Assembly (NCBI GenBank): GCA_016859345.1
Contig: CM029126.1
Span: 8,819,027-8,883,026 of the forward strand
DNA length: 64,000 nucleotides
Source of the DNA: Istiophorus platypterus
Taxonomy: Eukaryota > Chordata > Actinopteri > Istiophoriformes > Istiophoridae
Direction of reading: 5' to 3'
In this document: in pieces, positions 12,424 to 22,935 of the stretch
Position numbering within the stretch: the first letter of the stretch is position 1
Layout of the letters: each line of letters begins with the position of its first letter
Made by a program: the position numbers and the translations under genes
Notes under the pieces: generated by a model
What the model was told of the DNA's origin: nothing
Database searches by the model: none
What the model saw: only the letters and a program-made list of their open reading frames with translations

Positions 12424-12661
12424 GGACCTCCACCGAGGCCGATGTCAAAAAACACACACCAGACGCCAGAGGAAAAATTTCACATAGTTATTGATCCAGA
12501 TCTGCCCCAAAATTTAATGACGTCTTCCCTGGCCCATGCCCCATCCCTTCACCAAGCTTAGTCCAAATCGGTTCTGTACATTTTGTGTAATCCTGCTGAA
12601 AAGTAAACAAACAAACAAATAAGACATGGCTGCATACTCCACCTCCTTGGTGGAGGTGATA
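12424..12661 (-). repeat. Dispersed repeat with CCTCCACC(G/A)AGG inverted ends
   Basis: The left end is CCTCCACCGAGG and the right end is CCTTGGTGGAGG, whose reverse complement CCTCCACCAAGG differs at one base. Inside are TCTGCCCCAAAATTTAATG, CCCTGGCCCATGCCCCATCC, CACCAAGCTTAGTCCAAATCG, GTGTAATCCTGCTGA and a run of AAAC units. This is the reverse-strand order of a repeat found across many fish genomes, sometimes seen at the 3' ends of RTE-type LINEs. Whether this copy is a LINE tail or an independent inverted-end element is not settled. About 238 bp, non-coding. Confidence 0.75.
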
Positions 12662-13179
12662 AAAATAGCAAAAACATTGGCATATATATTAATGAACAGT
12701 TCTGGTTAATACAAGTTGGATCTAGTTTTTGTAGTTTGACCATACTTTCTATCAGTAATAGCAAGAGATTACTCAAAATAATTTCTAAACTCTGGGAAAG
12801 CGGCAGCAATGCTAAAAATAAATAAGACGAGGCAGGAATGAGGGCTCAGATGCTCATATAAACAAACCTCCACATTAAGCAAACTTGGGGAAAAAAATTA
12901 AGCAAACAGTAAAATTCTTACCAAGGCGGTACATTAGTGGAACCTGCTTACATGGCCTTAGTGTGGATATGAAAGGTGAGTGGTATAACCAAAGAGTAAT
13001 GTGTTCTTCTCAAATTGTTTAATTTGATATTTTTACCCTGAAGAAGTGAACTCTATCTAATAATTCAAAAGAAAAAAGCAAAAATTTGAGAGAATTTAGA
13101 AAAACTTTAACGGTAATCTTGTGTTGGAAACACACAGTACATATTGGTAGATGTTGCTGTTGTGACAGAGCACTCCACA

Positions 13180-13314
13180 CCGAGCTCACCGAACTCTAAA
13201 TTGCTCCCAATGGCAGGCCAGCGCACAGGCTGCCATCGGTGTGTCAATGAGAAGCAAATTGCGCGGCACTTTGTTCTACTAAAGTTGAGAAATGCTATGT
13301 ATTTGTAGTCCATG
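13180..13314 (+). repeat. Dispersed teleost repeat ending in the ATGTATTTGTAGTCCATG-type tail
   Basis: The landmark order AAATTGCTCCCAATGGCAGG, CAGGCTGCCATCGGTGTGTC, AATGAGAAGCAAATTG, AAAGTTGAGAAATGCTATGT and GTAGTCCATG matches a widespread teleost interspersed repeat whose intact tail reads AAAAGCGCTATATAAATACAGTCCAT. Mutated but collinear. Non-coding. Confidence 0.75.
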
Positions 13315-13925
13315 TGCACTTTTATTTACTATACCTTCTACCTTAAAGTGTCCCAGTTGCAAGATTAGAAACCCCTGGTACATCCACCACAGTTTACGGA
13401 ATCACTTTCAGAGTCAATCTCCGTCGAACGTTCGGTTTTCCTGTGCAATGAGGGATGAAATTCTGGAATGTGGAGGGCACTCACTTTTAGTTTTCACTCC
13501 AAATGGAGCAGGGTTTTTGTTTTTTGTTTGGTTTTTGTTTGTTTTTTTTCTTTTGATAATCTGGCTAAACCTTCTGGGCTTGTTTACAACCTGTTTGAAT
13601 TTCCCAGATCTCTGCAAGTAACTTGACAGGTACGGAATTGTAATAAACTGAACCATAACCCTGGTAATTACTAGATAAGTTCCATTCACAAGACCAACTG
13701 CATTTAATCTCTGGTTATATATGAGGCACCTAAAAACAAAACTAAAACATACTCACTCCCATACTCGCATTCAGCCCTGCGACCTTTGCCTTCTCCCCCT
13801 GCTCCTCAGCTCATGGTACTCCTAGCCCACAGCGCACCCTAAAGTGCTCATTGAAGCTGTTTCTGTTGGCTACCTAGTGCATCAAGAAAAGAAGAAGGGG
13901 CCCTGATCTAAGGTTAACCACAGCC

Positions 13926-13940
13926 CACACACCCACACCC

Positions 13941-13990
<50 letters not shown>
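13926..13990. repeat. (CA)n microsatellite
   Basis: Imperfect start (CACACACCCACACCCACACG), then uninterrupted CA from about 13946 to 13990. Confidence 0.95.
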
Positions 13991-13992
<2 letters not shown>

Positions 13993-14967
13993 CATTATAC
14001 ACACAAAGACAAACACTCACACACGTTCTTACATCCCAGGGCACCGGGTCTCTTTCCTTAGCAGAAACTAAGATTCCTTTATTTATTTGAAATTCCTATA
14101 GCAATAATTGTTCAGTGAGTTAGAGGAAGGATTGTAGACCAATAAAAAGAAAAAAAGCAAAAAAATCAGCAGACACTCTCAAGGTCACTCTGCAGAATGA
14201 GTAAAGAGAGAGACAGAGAAAGAGAGAGAAGGAAAATGCATGGATGAGCTCAAGGCCAGATGTGTACTGTGACCTTCCTCAGGGGAACCAATCACTACTG
14301 GCCTTTGGGTTTGATCTTTAACCCGCATGGCCACCAAGTGGGCCACAGAGTAGTATATAGTGCTATATGCCCCACACTCTGTTCTCAGAGCCGTACTAGT
14401 CACTATGTTTATCTCTTGCTTTGGAGACCACTGGCCTCTCTCACTCATTCAGTGCACCTGTGTTATCCAAATATTCTCAGGTCATTGCAGTTATCAGATT
14501 TTGTTGAAGGCAACACCACAAGAATCCCGGTTTGCAAAGTTGGGGTAAAGGATGATGGCAAAGTTGATTAACACAGCTAGATTTCAGATGGAAAAGCCTT
14601 TTTTTTCTAGACAATGCATCCGTGTATACTTAACTGGATTTTAACAGCTTTTTTCCGTGTGTGCATGCAGATGAAAGAGACCTTTGACAGGGAGACTATC
14701 ACCACGTAGCAATACAGTTGGATGAAAGGAGGCATTATTTCTCATAGTGATGTGTCCTTGGCCACATTTCTATGAGCGTTTAAATCTCGGATACAGAAAA
14801 AGTTTAAATAAGTCTGTTTCCATTGCCGAAATATAAACTGTTTGTAACATTCACATCATGTGCACAGACTTCACCTAATAATTGGGTTTTTTTTGTGCAT
14901 TTAAAGGTAGCCCTCCTCGCCTTTTGACAAAGACTTCCTCACCCCTCACAGAGACATCCCCAGATCC

Positions 14968-15030
14968 TCCCTCTCCTCTCCTCTCCTCTCCTCTCCTCTC
15001 CTCTCCTCTCCTCTCCTCTCCTCTCCTCCC
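14968..15030. repeat. (CTCTC)n pentanucleotide array
   Basis: About eleven perfect tandem CTCTC units (14971-15025), with imperfect units at both edges. Pure pyrimidine on this strand. Confidence 0.95.
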
Positions 15031-15404
15031 TTCCCTGGTTAAATGAGCCACAGGGGAGCATCAGACAAGCCATAACCTAGCAGCTGGAGCTTCCAGCTGG
15101 GTTAAGAGGGAGAATGAGAGGAAGAGGCAAAAAAAGAAACAGTAGCATCTCCACACGGAGATGGCAAAAAAAGCAGAGTTTACGGAAAGAGAGCTTGATG
15201 CTTACGGACAAATACGTATGTTTACATGTTTGAGAACACATTTAATAGTGCGTTCCAAATTTTCCCGCTCCCGACCATAGTTTTGTGAGGACATTTTGCT
15301 GATATGGTGAAGACCTTTCTTCAGAGAATTTTACAGGAGAGGGTGATAATTTCAAAACAGCAATGTCTTTGCATCAAAAGTAAGAGGTCATTCACAGACA
15401 GTCA

Positions 15405-15700
15405 GTCTGATACAGGCAAACAAAAACAAGGTGGGGCACAGGTGAAAATCCGAAAACCGGGTAATGAAGCAAAGTAACAAACCATAGAGTAAAACGAGGA
15501 CAACACTTGAAAGCAATGCACCCGATGGGAGTAACAAAGATAAGCTGGCAGAGAACAAAGGGGACACAGGGGCAGTATTAAAACAGGTTGGACTGGCGGG
15601 AACAGCAGGGGCAGGTAAGTAGGTGGGACCAGGTGAGGATGAACAAAGGGGGCTGGAACTGAAGGAAACCAGAAAACGAAAAATATAACAGGATGTCACA
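15405..15700 (+). repeat. Dispersed percomorph repeat (GGCAGAGAACAAAGGGGACAC type)
   Basis: An A/G-rich segment with the landmark order CAGGCAAACAAAAACAAGG, GGACAACACTTGAAAGCAATG, AGCTGGCAGAGAACAAAGGG, GACACAGGGGCAGTATTAAA, GTGGGACCAGGTGAGGATG and ATATAACAGGATGTCACAGA. This matches the general layout of a common fish interspersed repeat in which such segments alternate with ACAGGTG units. The class (DNA or retroelement) cannot be fixed from the fragment. The open frame on the other strand across it has no recognisable domain. Confidence 0.6.
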
Positions 15701-17699
15701 GATATAGAGGAAAACAAATAACTAGCTCACTCTGAGCTCAAAAACACATACATGTTGATAAACATACTCTTTGCCTCTCTGCTGCGTCATTAGTTTGAGT
15801 CTCTCCGGCATCTTCTTCTATCGCTTCCTGCATGTATCTTTGTTTACAGTCCTCCATCATGCCGTTTCACATCTGTCCCCGCCCCCCCGCCTCAGTCCTC
15901 AAACCAGTCTCTTGAGGTTTAAGCTGGAAAAGGGACATACCAAAACCTGATGGGAAGAGGCCACTGGAAAAAATATGCTAAAAAAAAAAAATTCCTCGCT
16001 TAACCTGGGAAGCCCTTTCACCACATGTGGAATATACAAAATGCCGTATACAATGCAACGTGAGCTAATTTCCCAAACGTGCTCATGTTGGAATAGCTCA
16101 TTAATCAAAACAAATGCCATCCTTGCCACCCATTCATGAACATGAAAGGGTCCTGTAGGGCTTACACCCACCCACCCATAATTGAAACAAGATCCAAAAA
16201 CCAAACATCTGTTGAACCAAAATAAAGCTTCCGGCTATCTTCAGGCTCATATTTGTTCTCTTTGCATCTCCTGTCCTGATGAAATCAACTTGTTCTGATG
16301 GGACAGGTCCAGTCCCACCAAAGTCACCAGCTGAGACTAGTAACATGCGATCTTGGCAGCTTCCATTTACCCTTTTAATCTGAAAGACATATCAACTTGG
16401 TTGTATTTGGAATCAGTGTTTTTTGCTTGCCACTGTAGCCTATACTGTGTTTTGCAAGTTTTGATTATTTGTCTGTCATTTTAAATCCGATAATGAGTAG
16501 AAATAATAAAATATGTTATTCATAGGATATAATAAGATAAGGATTGAACCAATGACTGAGCCAATCAGTCTGTCTCTAATAGTGAAATTATGTAAGTATC
16601 CTCGCAGTCTTGTAGGTAGGATGGTGACACAAGAGATATACTTAGTTGTGGGGAGCTAATCCAGATAATTTGGACTGTTCTTTATCGCCCAAAAATGTAA
16701 AGCTTCTCATAACTAGAACTAAAAATTTACACATCTCCTAAGCCTTAAAATAATGAGCTCTGAAATGAATAATGAGATTCGAAAACATGCAGAAGGGCTA
16801 ATCCGGGATTGTTATTTTTGATGCAGTTTCATACATTTTTGCTACCATTTAATGTTTTATGACAAGTCTAGCTTTGCCATCTGTGCATCATGAAAACCAT
16901 GACAAATGTAAACGTCTGACTTAAACGTGGCATCCCGTGGGATTTTTTATTTATCCTCCATGTTTGCCCATTTAGAATAACGCCATTATCACATTTGGTA
17001 AATTACGTCAGATGAAACTGCGGTCAGGGATCTCCGATGGCATCTCGTTCATTACGATCTGAAAAGCCCCGACGTGAACCCAAGTCTGACCTCTTTCGGA
17101 GTACAGGCGAGGACGGGGAGGGAAAAGGTAAAGGAGCGTGACTGGTTGGGGCCAAGCATGAGCAGACGAGCAGGCCAAGTGATGGCAGACTGCCCCCTAA
17201 CCTCCCACCCGTGAACACTGACACTAATTGAGCGGTCTATGAAATATAGATGATCTCCGCGATGCCCCCACCCCGCCTCTGCCGCTTCCCTCTGCTGTTC
17301 CTCATGTCCTCTGTCTGCCTGCTTGAGTGACTCGAGATCAAGATTGCATGCAGACGCTGTGTTGGCATGCGCATGCCCCGCTGCACACTAGGTATATCAG
17401 CGATGGTCCAGTGGGCATGATCGGTCACCCCAGTCGGTCAGTGTGCGTTCGTGTGTGTGAGACAGAAAGAGAAAGCAAAAGTGGATGTGCAGGATTCAAA
17501 TTATCAAGGGTAAAGAAAATTAGTGAAGGAGAAAGTATATGATAAGTGTATTCTGTTATGCGCATATTTTATGTGTGTATGTTTCTATGTGTTTGAAATC
17601 ACAAAATATCCTGACAGGGACAAGAAGAATAACATGGGAAAAATCTTTGTAAATCCAAATTTCCCTTCACTTAAGGACTATTTTGGTGCTAGCTTGTGG

Positions 17700-18440
17700 G
17701 TGGGACTTTTTTTTTCTTTTTTAGTGTCCTTGTTTAATATCGTCCACGTCAGAAGTGGCATCCTGGTGGTGAGGGGTTATGGTTTGGTTATGGTGAATGT
17801 TTTGGAAGAAGTGGTAAACCAGGACGATACGACCCATAGGATGCTTTCAAAATTCTCACAACATCGACGACAAATGTAGATGGCGGTGTACTGGGTGGCA
17901 AACAAGACTATGGGAAAATGTTGACCACCAGCCACAGTTGAGATCAAATGCACGACATTGTTTTGGTTGCAAATCTGCCATCGTGCATGTTTGTAACGGC
18001 CTACTATCCCCAGAAATGATGGTCATACTGGGGGAATACGCAGCTTGTGATTTATGTCCAGTGCCAAGTTTTCTTTGAGATACAGGAAGTGTGTCTGTTA
18101 TGTGGCAAAATGGAAGGGAAGGGTGTGGAGGTTAGGTTGGTGAATGGGCATGTCAATGTGTCAGAGCGTTTACGGCTTTGACAAGAGTCTGTGTCCCGTC
18201 ACAGACCAACGGGTCTTCTTGGTTTTTAACTGTAGCATCTTTCCCTTCCTTGATCTTTTCCAATCAAGGTTAGGAGAATATGGAAGCACACGACTGTCTC
18301 ACAGTGAGGGTGAGCAGTGAGGCTCCATAATGACCCTATATGTGGATCTGGAAAACTGTATCCAGTATCCTAGTGGCCACTTGGTCTGTAAATGTGTCAT
18401 GCAGTTTGGTGGGTGGAGGTTAGGGTTAAGAGGTTAGTCT
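17700..18440. repeat. Possible decayed interspersed repeat, family unknown
   Basis: Several phrases (GACTATGGGAAAATGTTGA, CACGACATTGTTTTGGTTGC, GGGGGAATACGCAGCTTGTG, ACCAACGGGTCTTCTTGG) seem familiar from repeats in percomorph genomes. I recall them only loosely, and no terminal repeats or coding domain are visible. Confidence 0.35.
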
Positions 18441-19082
18441 GTGAGGGTCTTCTCCAGTGTAATTAAACAAACATGTTGTCATGTGTGTGTGTGTTTGTGT
18501 GTGTGTTTGTCTTTAGAGGACGCACGAGCATGCAGAGGTCGCTGACTTGCCTTGCAGCTGCAGAGGAGATGTTTAGAGGCCAAGGGTACAGGATGGATGG
18601 GGCCCATTGCTACTGTGGCTATATTTAGGGGACCTACACCAGGCACAACCAAATTCACTGGGGAACTGCGTTATAACCTTATATCTAAACTCGTCCTTCC
18701 TCAGTCCCTCAGCCTCTCTCATTTCCGTTTTTCCTTTTCTAAATATTGGTCATTTGCTGATCTTATGGTCTCATTTGCATTATATTTTTCTGCTCAATCC
18801 CCTTCGGCTAAATTCTGTTCAGTTCAAATAAATTCTGTTCGGTTAATTTAATTCCATTCAAACAAAGCAGCTATTTTGACACTGGTTTTATATCGAGGGG
18901 TAAGAACCAGAGGGGCCTAAGTGACATTTTGGGTGAAATGGAAATATACTGTATACAGTGTATATCAAATGGAAGCTCTTGATGAACTCTTTCTCCTGCC
19001 AAAAGGACACAAATGAATTTGTAATTCAGAGTCATTAATCCAAAACCAAAGTAATTAACACTGAAAACTTTTTGCATCAGTT

Positions 19083-19124
19083 GGTGCCAAAAGGACGTAA
19101 ATAGCCTTATGACCTTTTGGCGCT
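19083..19124. repeat. Hairpin of GCCAAAAGG inverted repeats
   Basis: GCCAAAAGG at 19086-19094 is followed 18 bases later by its exact reverse complement CCTTTTGGC at 19113-19121. The pairing extends imperfectly outward (GGT against GCT). Further direct GCCAAAAGG motifs occur at 18998-19006 and, with one more A, at 20648-20657, so the motif brackets the transposase-like remnant. It may be a subterminal repeat of that element. Confidence 0.6.
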
Positions 19125-19179
19125 GAGAACTGCATTGAGGGCAGAGCCTTTCAAAGAGGAATGAAAAGAAAGAAAGACA

Positions 19180-20240
19180 GACCCTGACAATCAGGAGAAA
19201 AATTTACGAAAAAGACTGTGCAACACAAGGCTAAGCTTATGTTAGGGGAAAATCTGAATGCAACAAAGGTGTAAAGCTTCTATGTGCTCTTCAGTTCAAT
19301 TTAGGCTTTCACCAACCCACAGAAGATGCATGCGAGTACAGAAAGACACGAGCCCGAGAACATAAAGAACATTATAAGAGACAAGCACAAGAACAGCCCT
19401 CATACAAAGCAGGCTCTCGATCTTGAGGAAGTGCTGACCAATCCATGAGGTATATGAGCAGTGTCTATTACTCAGGTAAGTTAGGCCTCCAAAGCCTGAC
19501 AGTGTATGAGTTAGGCAGCAAAGAGGCAAACCACTACATGAGATATGAAGGTAAAGGGGGGCCCTGACTCGCCAGAGATCGTGTGATGCATGTCCAAGTA
19601 TCTGTCCTCTCTTTCAGACACAGAGCATGTGGCGCTGTACTCTGACACATGTGGGGGGCAGAACAGGAATGCTGGCCTCAGTGCCCATGTGTCTCCAAGC
19701 AGTAAAAAATTTGTCGATTTCGCCTTATTGACTGTAAATCCGTGGGGGTACGGACACAGCCAGATGGAGAGCGACGGCGTCCATGCAGCCACTGAGATCG
19801 CCAGAAAGAACGTGCCTGTGCACAGCGCGGAGGGGCAGCACGGTGTCGTAAGGATGGCAGGGAAGAGCGCGCCGCACAGGGTGGTCGAGCTTAGTCACAG
19901 AGACTTTCTGGATTTCACAAACACATGGTCTGAAAAGAAAAAACAAAGACGTAGAGGGAGAAGCAGCTCGTTGGCAGAAAATCAAATGGCCGCGCTGCAC
20001 TAAAGACATCCAAAAGGTATTCGGTTCAAATATGAACTGTCTGAGCAGGCGTTTTGAAACGCTTGAAGTTAAAAAAAAACCAGGAGACTGGAGGTTCTCG
20101 TGGAACGGAACCTTAAGAAGTGACACACATGTCCACCTGGGATCACTGCCGTGAAGAAGAAAGACAATGCATGAATGGCAGCCAGCCAGTCAGAGTCGCC
20201 TACTATCTCATTCACAAATCCATCTGAAGCACCGATGCTC
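19180..20240 (+). pseudogene. Decayed transposon-like gene of the LYSDTCGGQNRN family
   Basis: Conceptual translation gives, in order, family-like blocks: a possible start TIRRKIYEKDC (~19187-19220), FNLGFHQPTEDAC (19295-19333), a basic EHKEHYKRQAQ block, LDLEEVLTNP, VYYSGKLGLQ, LQSLTVYELGSKEA (19487-19528), SKYLSSLSDTEHVALYSDTCGGQNRN split around 19593-19670 with the core LYSDTCGGQNRN at 19635-19670, GHSQMESDGVHAA (19752-19790), KNVPVHSAE, a basic tail, then IRFKYELSEQAF (20019-20054) and a KKKD block near 20150. The same order and the CGGQNRN/GHSQMESD motifs occur in a large set of uncharacterised transposon-like proteins in fish and invertebrates; the acidic residues in these motifs suggest an RNase H-like (DDE/D) catalytic fold, which is inference. 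The gene is dead: in-frame TGA at 19424, a frame change before 19457, another in the G run at 19556-19562, TGA at 19584, TAA at 20001 and TGA at 20055 followed by a frame change. The longest open piece is 19590-20003. No intron signals were needed to align the blocks. Confidence 0.65.
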
Positions 20241-21197
20241 TTTATAAAATTCATTTTTTCTGCTCTGCTGTTATATCCTCAATATTCAGTAGACTATTTC
20301 ATATTCCCAACGTTCTGCAGTCTACTTTCAGCTGGTAATATGGCTAAATGTTATTAATTCATTAATCATTTAGTTAATAATGTTGCTCTCACATTTTTTT
20401 TATTATGAAGACATCTGTAATGTCTTTTTAATCGCCCTTCGGGCCAAATGGTTAAGGGCTGGGGTTACTATTCTAGCGAAATTAATAACATCCAATGAAC
20501 TAATTTGATGTACGGATTTTTTTATGTGATTTTTTATTTTATCAGAGTGGAATTGTTGTTTCTTTTAAACTCATTAGTGTAATGCTTTGTTCATATTGTC
20601 ACCAGATGTGCCCATGTTTTGTATTTGAAATGGAATGAAACATTGGTGCCAAAAAGGCCCATGTGAGTTGGTTTTTTTTTTTTCCAAACTTAAATATGGG
20701 GGAAAAAATGTTTTTTTGAATAAACGAGAAAATATTGTTGGTTAAGTATACTGTCCTCCATGTATGTATACAGTTTTATTATTAAAGATCGGAATCAATA
20801 CACAAAGTCAGATCCAACCGTGCTCATTTTTTGTTTTTGTCCTCTTCTAAAGTTTGTGAAATGTCACCTATTTCAATATGAACGTTATAAAAGAGAGATG
20901 TCAGTAAATCTAGCTCGAGAAGGAAAAAGAAAAAATAAATGACTCTTGGAATTACAGTATGGAGCTCTGCCCCAGTGTGTGTATCTTTGGCAAACCCGTC
21001 CACACAGACACACAAAGACAGACGCACATTCCCTCCTGTCCCGGCTTTCGAGAACTCCAGGAGAATGTTGCTTACCATCAGCACATTGCCTTGGCTGTTA
21101 GTCGTCTTCCTGCTCTCTCCAATGGCTGGCTCACACACAAGTGGGAAATCATGCCTCTGTGTGAGTGTGCGCGAGCGTATGTTCGGCGCGTAGCTCG

Positions 21198-21283
21198 CTG
21201 TGTGTGTGGTGTGTGTGTGTGCGGTGTGTGTGTGTGTGCGTGTGTGTGTGTGTGCGCGTGTGCGTGTGTGCGTGTGTGTGTGC
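21198..21283. repeat. Compound GT/GC microsatellite
   Basis: GTGTGTGGTGTGTGTGTGCG-type units with GCGCGTGTGCGTG interruptions over ~86 bp. Confidence 0.9.
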
Positions 21284-21889
21284 TCTCATGTGCAGATGCA
21301 CTTGACTGTTAGAATACATGTGTTTTTTGTGCGTGATCAGCTGAAAAGCCCTGCATTGTTCTGAAACTGTTCAGTGGAACAATGCTGGGTGTAGCTCGGT
21401 AGAAGGAGCTCATTCTATCTGGGAATGAGACATCTTGGTTTTGACGAAATACCCGTGCTCAGTTTTGCCCTTTTCCAGATGATAAGTGACATAAGCTGAC
21501 ACCGAGGTCAGCCATGCAGTCAATTGTAGAGCTGTGGAAAGCCATTCTGGCCCACTTCAGCGATGTTAAGCCCCTTTAAATCTCATTATCTCCCTCATCG
21601 GCATCTGCAGTACATTTTCCACCAAATGTCACATTATAATTTGTGAGAATCCCAACCATCCATACTTTTCTGCACAGGTGAATGTGAGAAACTGAGACCG
21701 TTCAAGGGGAAAAAAAAACAAAAAACGCACCGTACCTTGGAGGCCGTTCGGTTTTTATTTCGAGCGTCCTTGAGCGACAGTAGATGAGGAAGTCAGGTGA
21801 GATAGAAAAAGAGAAACAAAGTCCAAGCTAGGAATTGGAAGGTTGGGGATAGATGAATGACTTGACTAAGGGCAGGAATTTGACACAGG

Positions 21890-22170
21890 GGAGTACTGTT
21901 CGTTTTCCATTTGAAAGTCGGCGCTGTGGCCTTTTATCCAAGACCATTCCACAGCATTAACCGGGTGTTTATAGCTGTACCCATGACAACGAAGGTCCTT
22001 CAACCTTGAGAAAGTACCTGTTTTAATCCGAACCACTTTCTCTCCCTAAACCTGACCAAACCGTGCCCGTTCCACCAACCACATGTTTATGAAAATCAGT
22101 GAAGTGAGCTACGGCGATAAGTCAGGCCACGGTAGAGGTGGACGGACAGCGACAGAAGGTCGAAGGAGGG
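21890..22170. repeat. Possible interspersed repeat (TGACAACGAAGGTCCTTCAACC type)
   Basis: The landmarks GAAAGTCGGCGCTGTGGCC, ACCCATGACAACGAAGGTCC, CCGAACCACTTTCTCTCCC, CTAAACCTGACCAAACCGTG and GAGCTACGGCGATAAGTCAG read like a fish repeat I have seen. Recognition is from memory and no terminal repeats are visible. Confidence 0.4.
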
Positions 22171-22385
22171 TGTTTGCCGTGAATGTGCCATCTCAGGGTC
22201 CGTTAACTGTTATTTGCTCCTCATTGTCTCGTCCTGGTTCTCTGTCTCTTTCACCTTTTTTTATTTCTTTTTTTTTATTTTTCCATCTATTCATGTCACC
22301 ACAGTCTGGATGCTTCATGTAGACACAGTAGACTCCTGTAAGTTTATACTCAAATATTTCCGTTTTTCTCTGTGCTCTCTTCCTC

Positions 22386-22409
22386 TTTTTTTTTTTTTTT
22401 TTTTTTTTT
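22386..22409. repeat. Poly-T run (24 T)
   Basis: Uninterrupted homopolymer. It could be the A-tail of a retroposed sequence on the other strand, but no retroposed body is recognisable beside it. Confidence 0.9.
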
Positions 22410-22759
22410 GCTTCTTTCATTACCATACTATGCTCTGTCCGTTGCATTAAGGCAAAGCCAATCATATACGGGTAGATAGCTTTTGTCCATATTTATTTAG
22501 AACTTGAACCAGTTAAGCTTGGAAAGTACCTGGAATAAAACGCCCCCGCCCACCCACACAGGTGTTTTCAGTTACTCTGGCTGATTGGACCTCTTGTCAG
22601 GTTGAAGCTTGGTGGATCCAGACTGAAAAACGACCTTATCTTCCAAATTTACATCGACACACACACACACACACACATTCCAGTAGCTTGAAAGTCTTTT
22701 AACATCAACCTTTTATTCCCCTTGACGCCCTGAGATCAGTTTGTTTCTAATTCACTGTC

Positions 22760-22935
22760 AGCGGGTAAACGGACCCAAGTTTTGGTGCAGGTACGTTTGA
22801 GGGGTAGTTTGCATGTGTATAATTTAGTTTGATGCAATTCAAAAGAGCTTTGGTGCCTTCGATCAGTTAAGGTGCTATGTTTGAACAGGTGTGAAAGTTT
22901 CAACTGAACCTTGGCACATACCAGAGAATTGTGCA
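22760..22935. repeat. Possible interspersed repeat (GGACCCAAGTTTTGGTGC type)
   Basis: AACGGACCCAAGTTTTGGTG, CAGGTACGTTTGAGGGG, CAAAAGAGCTTTGGTGCC, CAGGTGTGAAAGTTTCAACT and GAACCTTGGCAC resemble a family of short fish DNA elements built on ACCAAAG/CTTTGGT boxes. Diverged, so moderate to low certainty. Confidence 0.4.

Larger units (their letters stand above)
12662..15404. other. Non-coding stretch, no gene recognised
   Basis: Apart from the repeat at 13180-13314, the CA microsatellite at 13926-13990 and the pentamer array at 14968-15030, nothing recognisable is present. A weak GTTTCCA-type segment near 14760-14850 may be another decayed repeat copy. Confidence 0.55.
15701..19170. other. Non-coding stretch, no gene recognised
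   Basis: No exon is supportable. A segment at 16980-17230 has more CpG and unique-looking sequence than its surroundings. The segment 17700-18440 (GGTTATGGTTTGGTTATGG, then ACCAACGGGTCTTCTTGG and GGAGGTTAGGGTTAAGAGG) has the look of a decayed fish interspersed repeat, but I cannot place it in a family. A short GT tract lies at 18484-18510. Confidence 0.5.

Noticed and set aside
22386..22409. Processed retrocopy suggested by the T24 run (A-tail on the other strand)
   Set aside because: No mRNA-like body or target-site duplication can be seen next to it.
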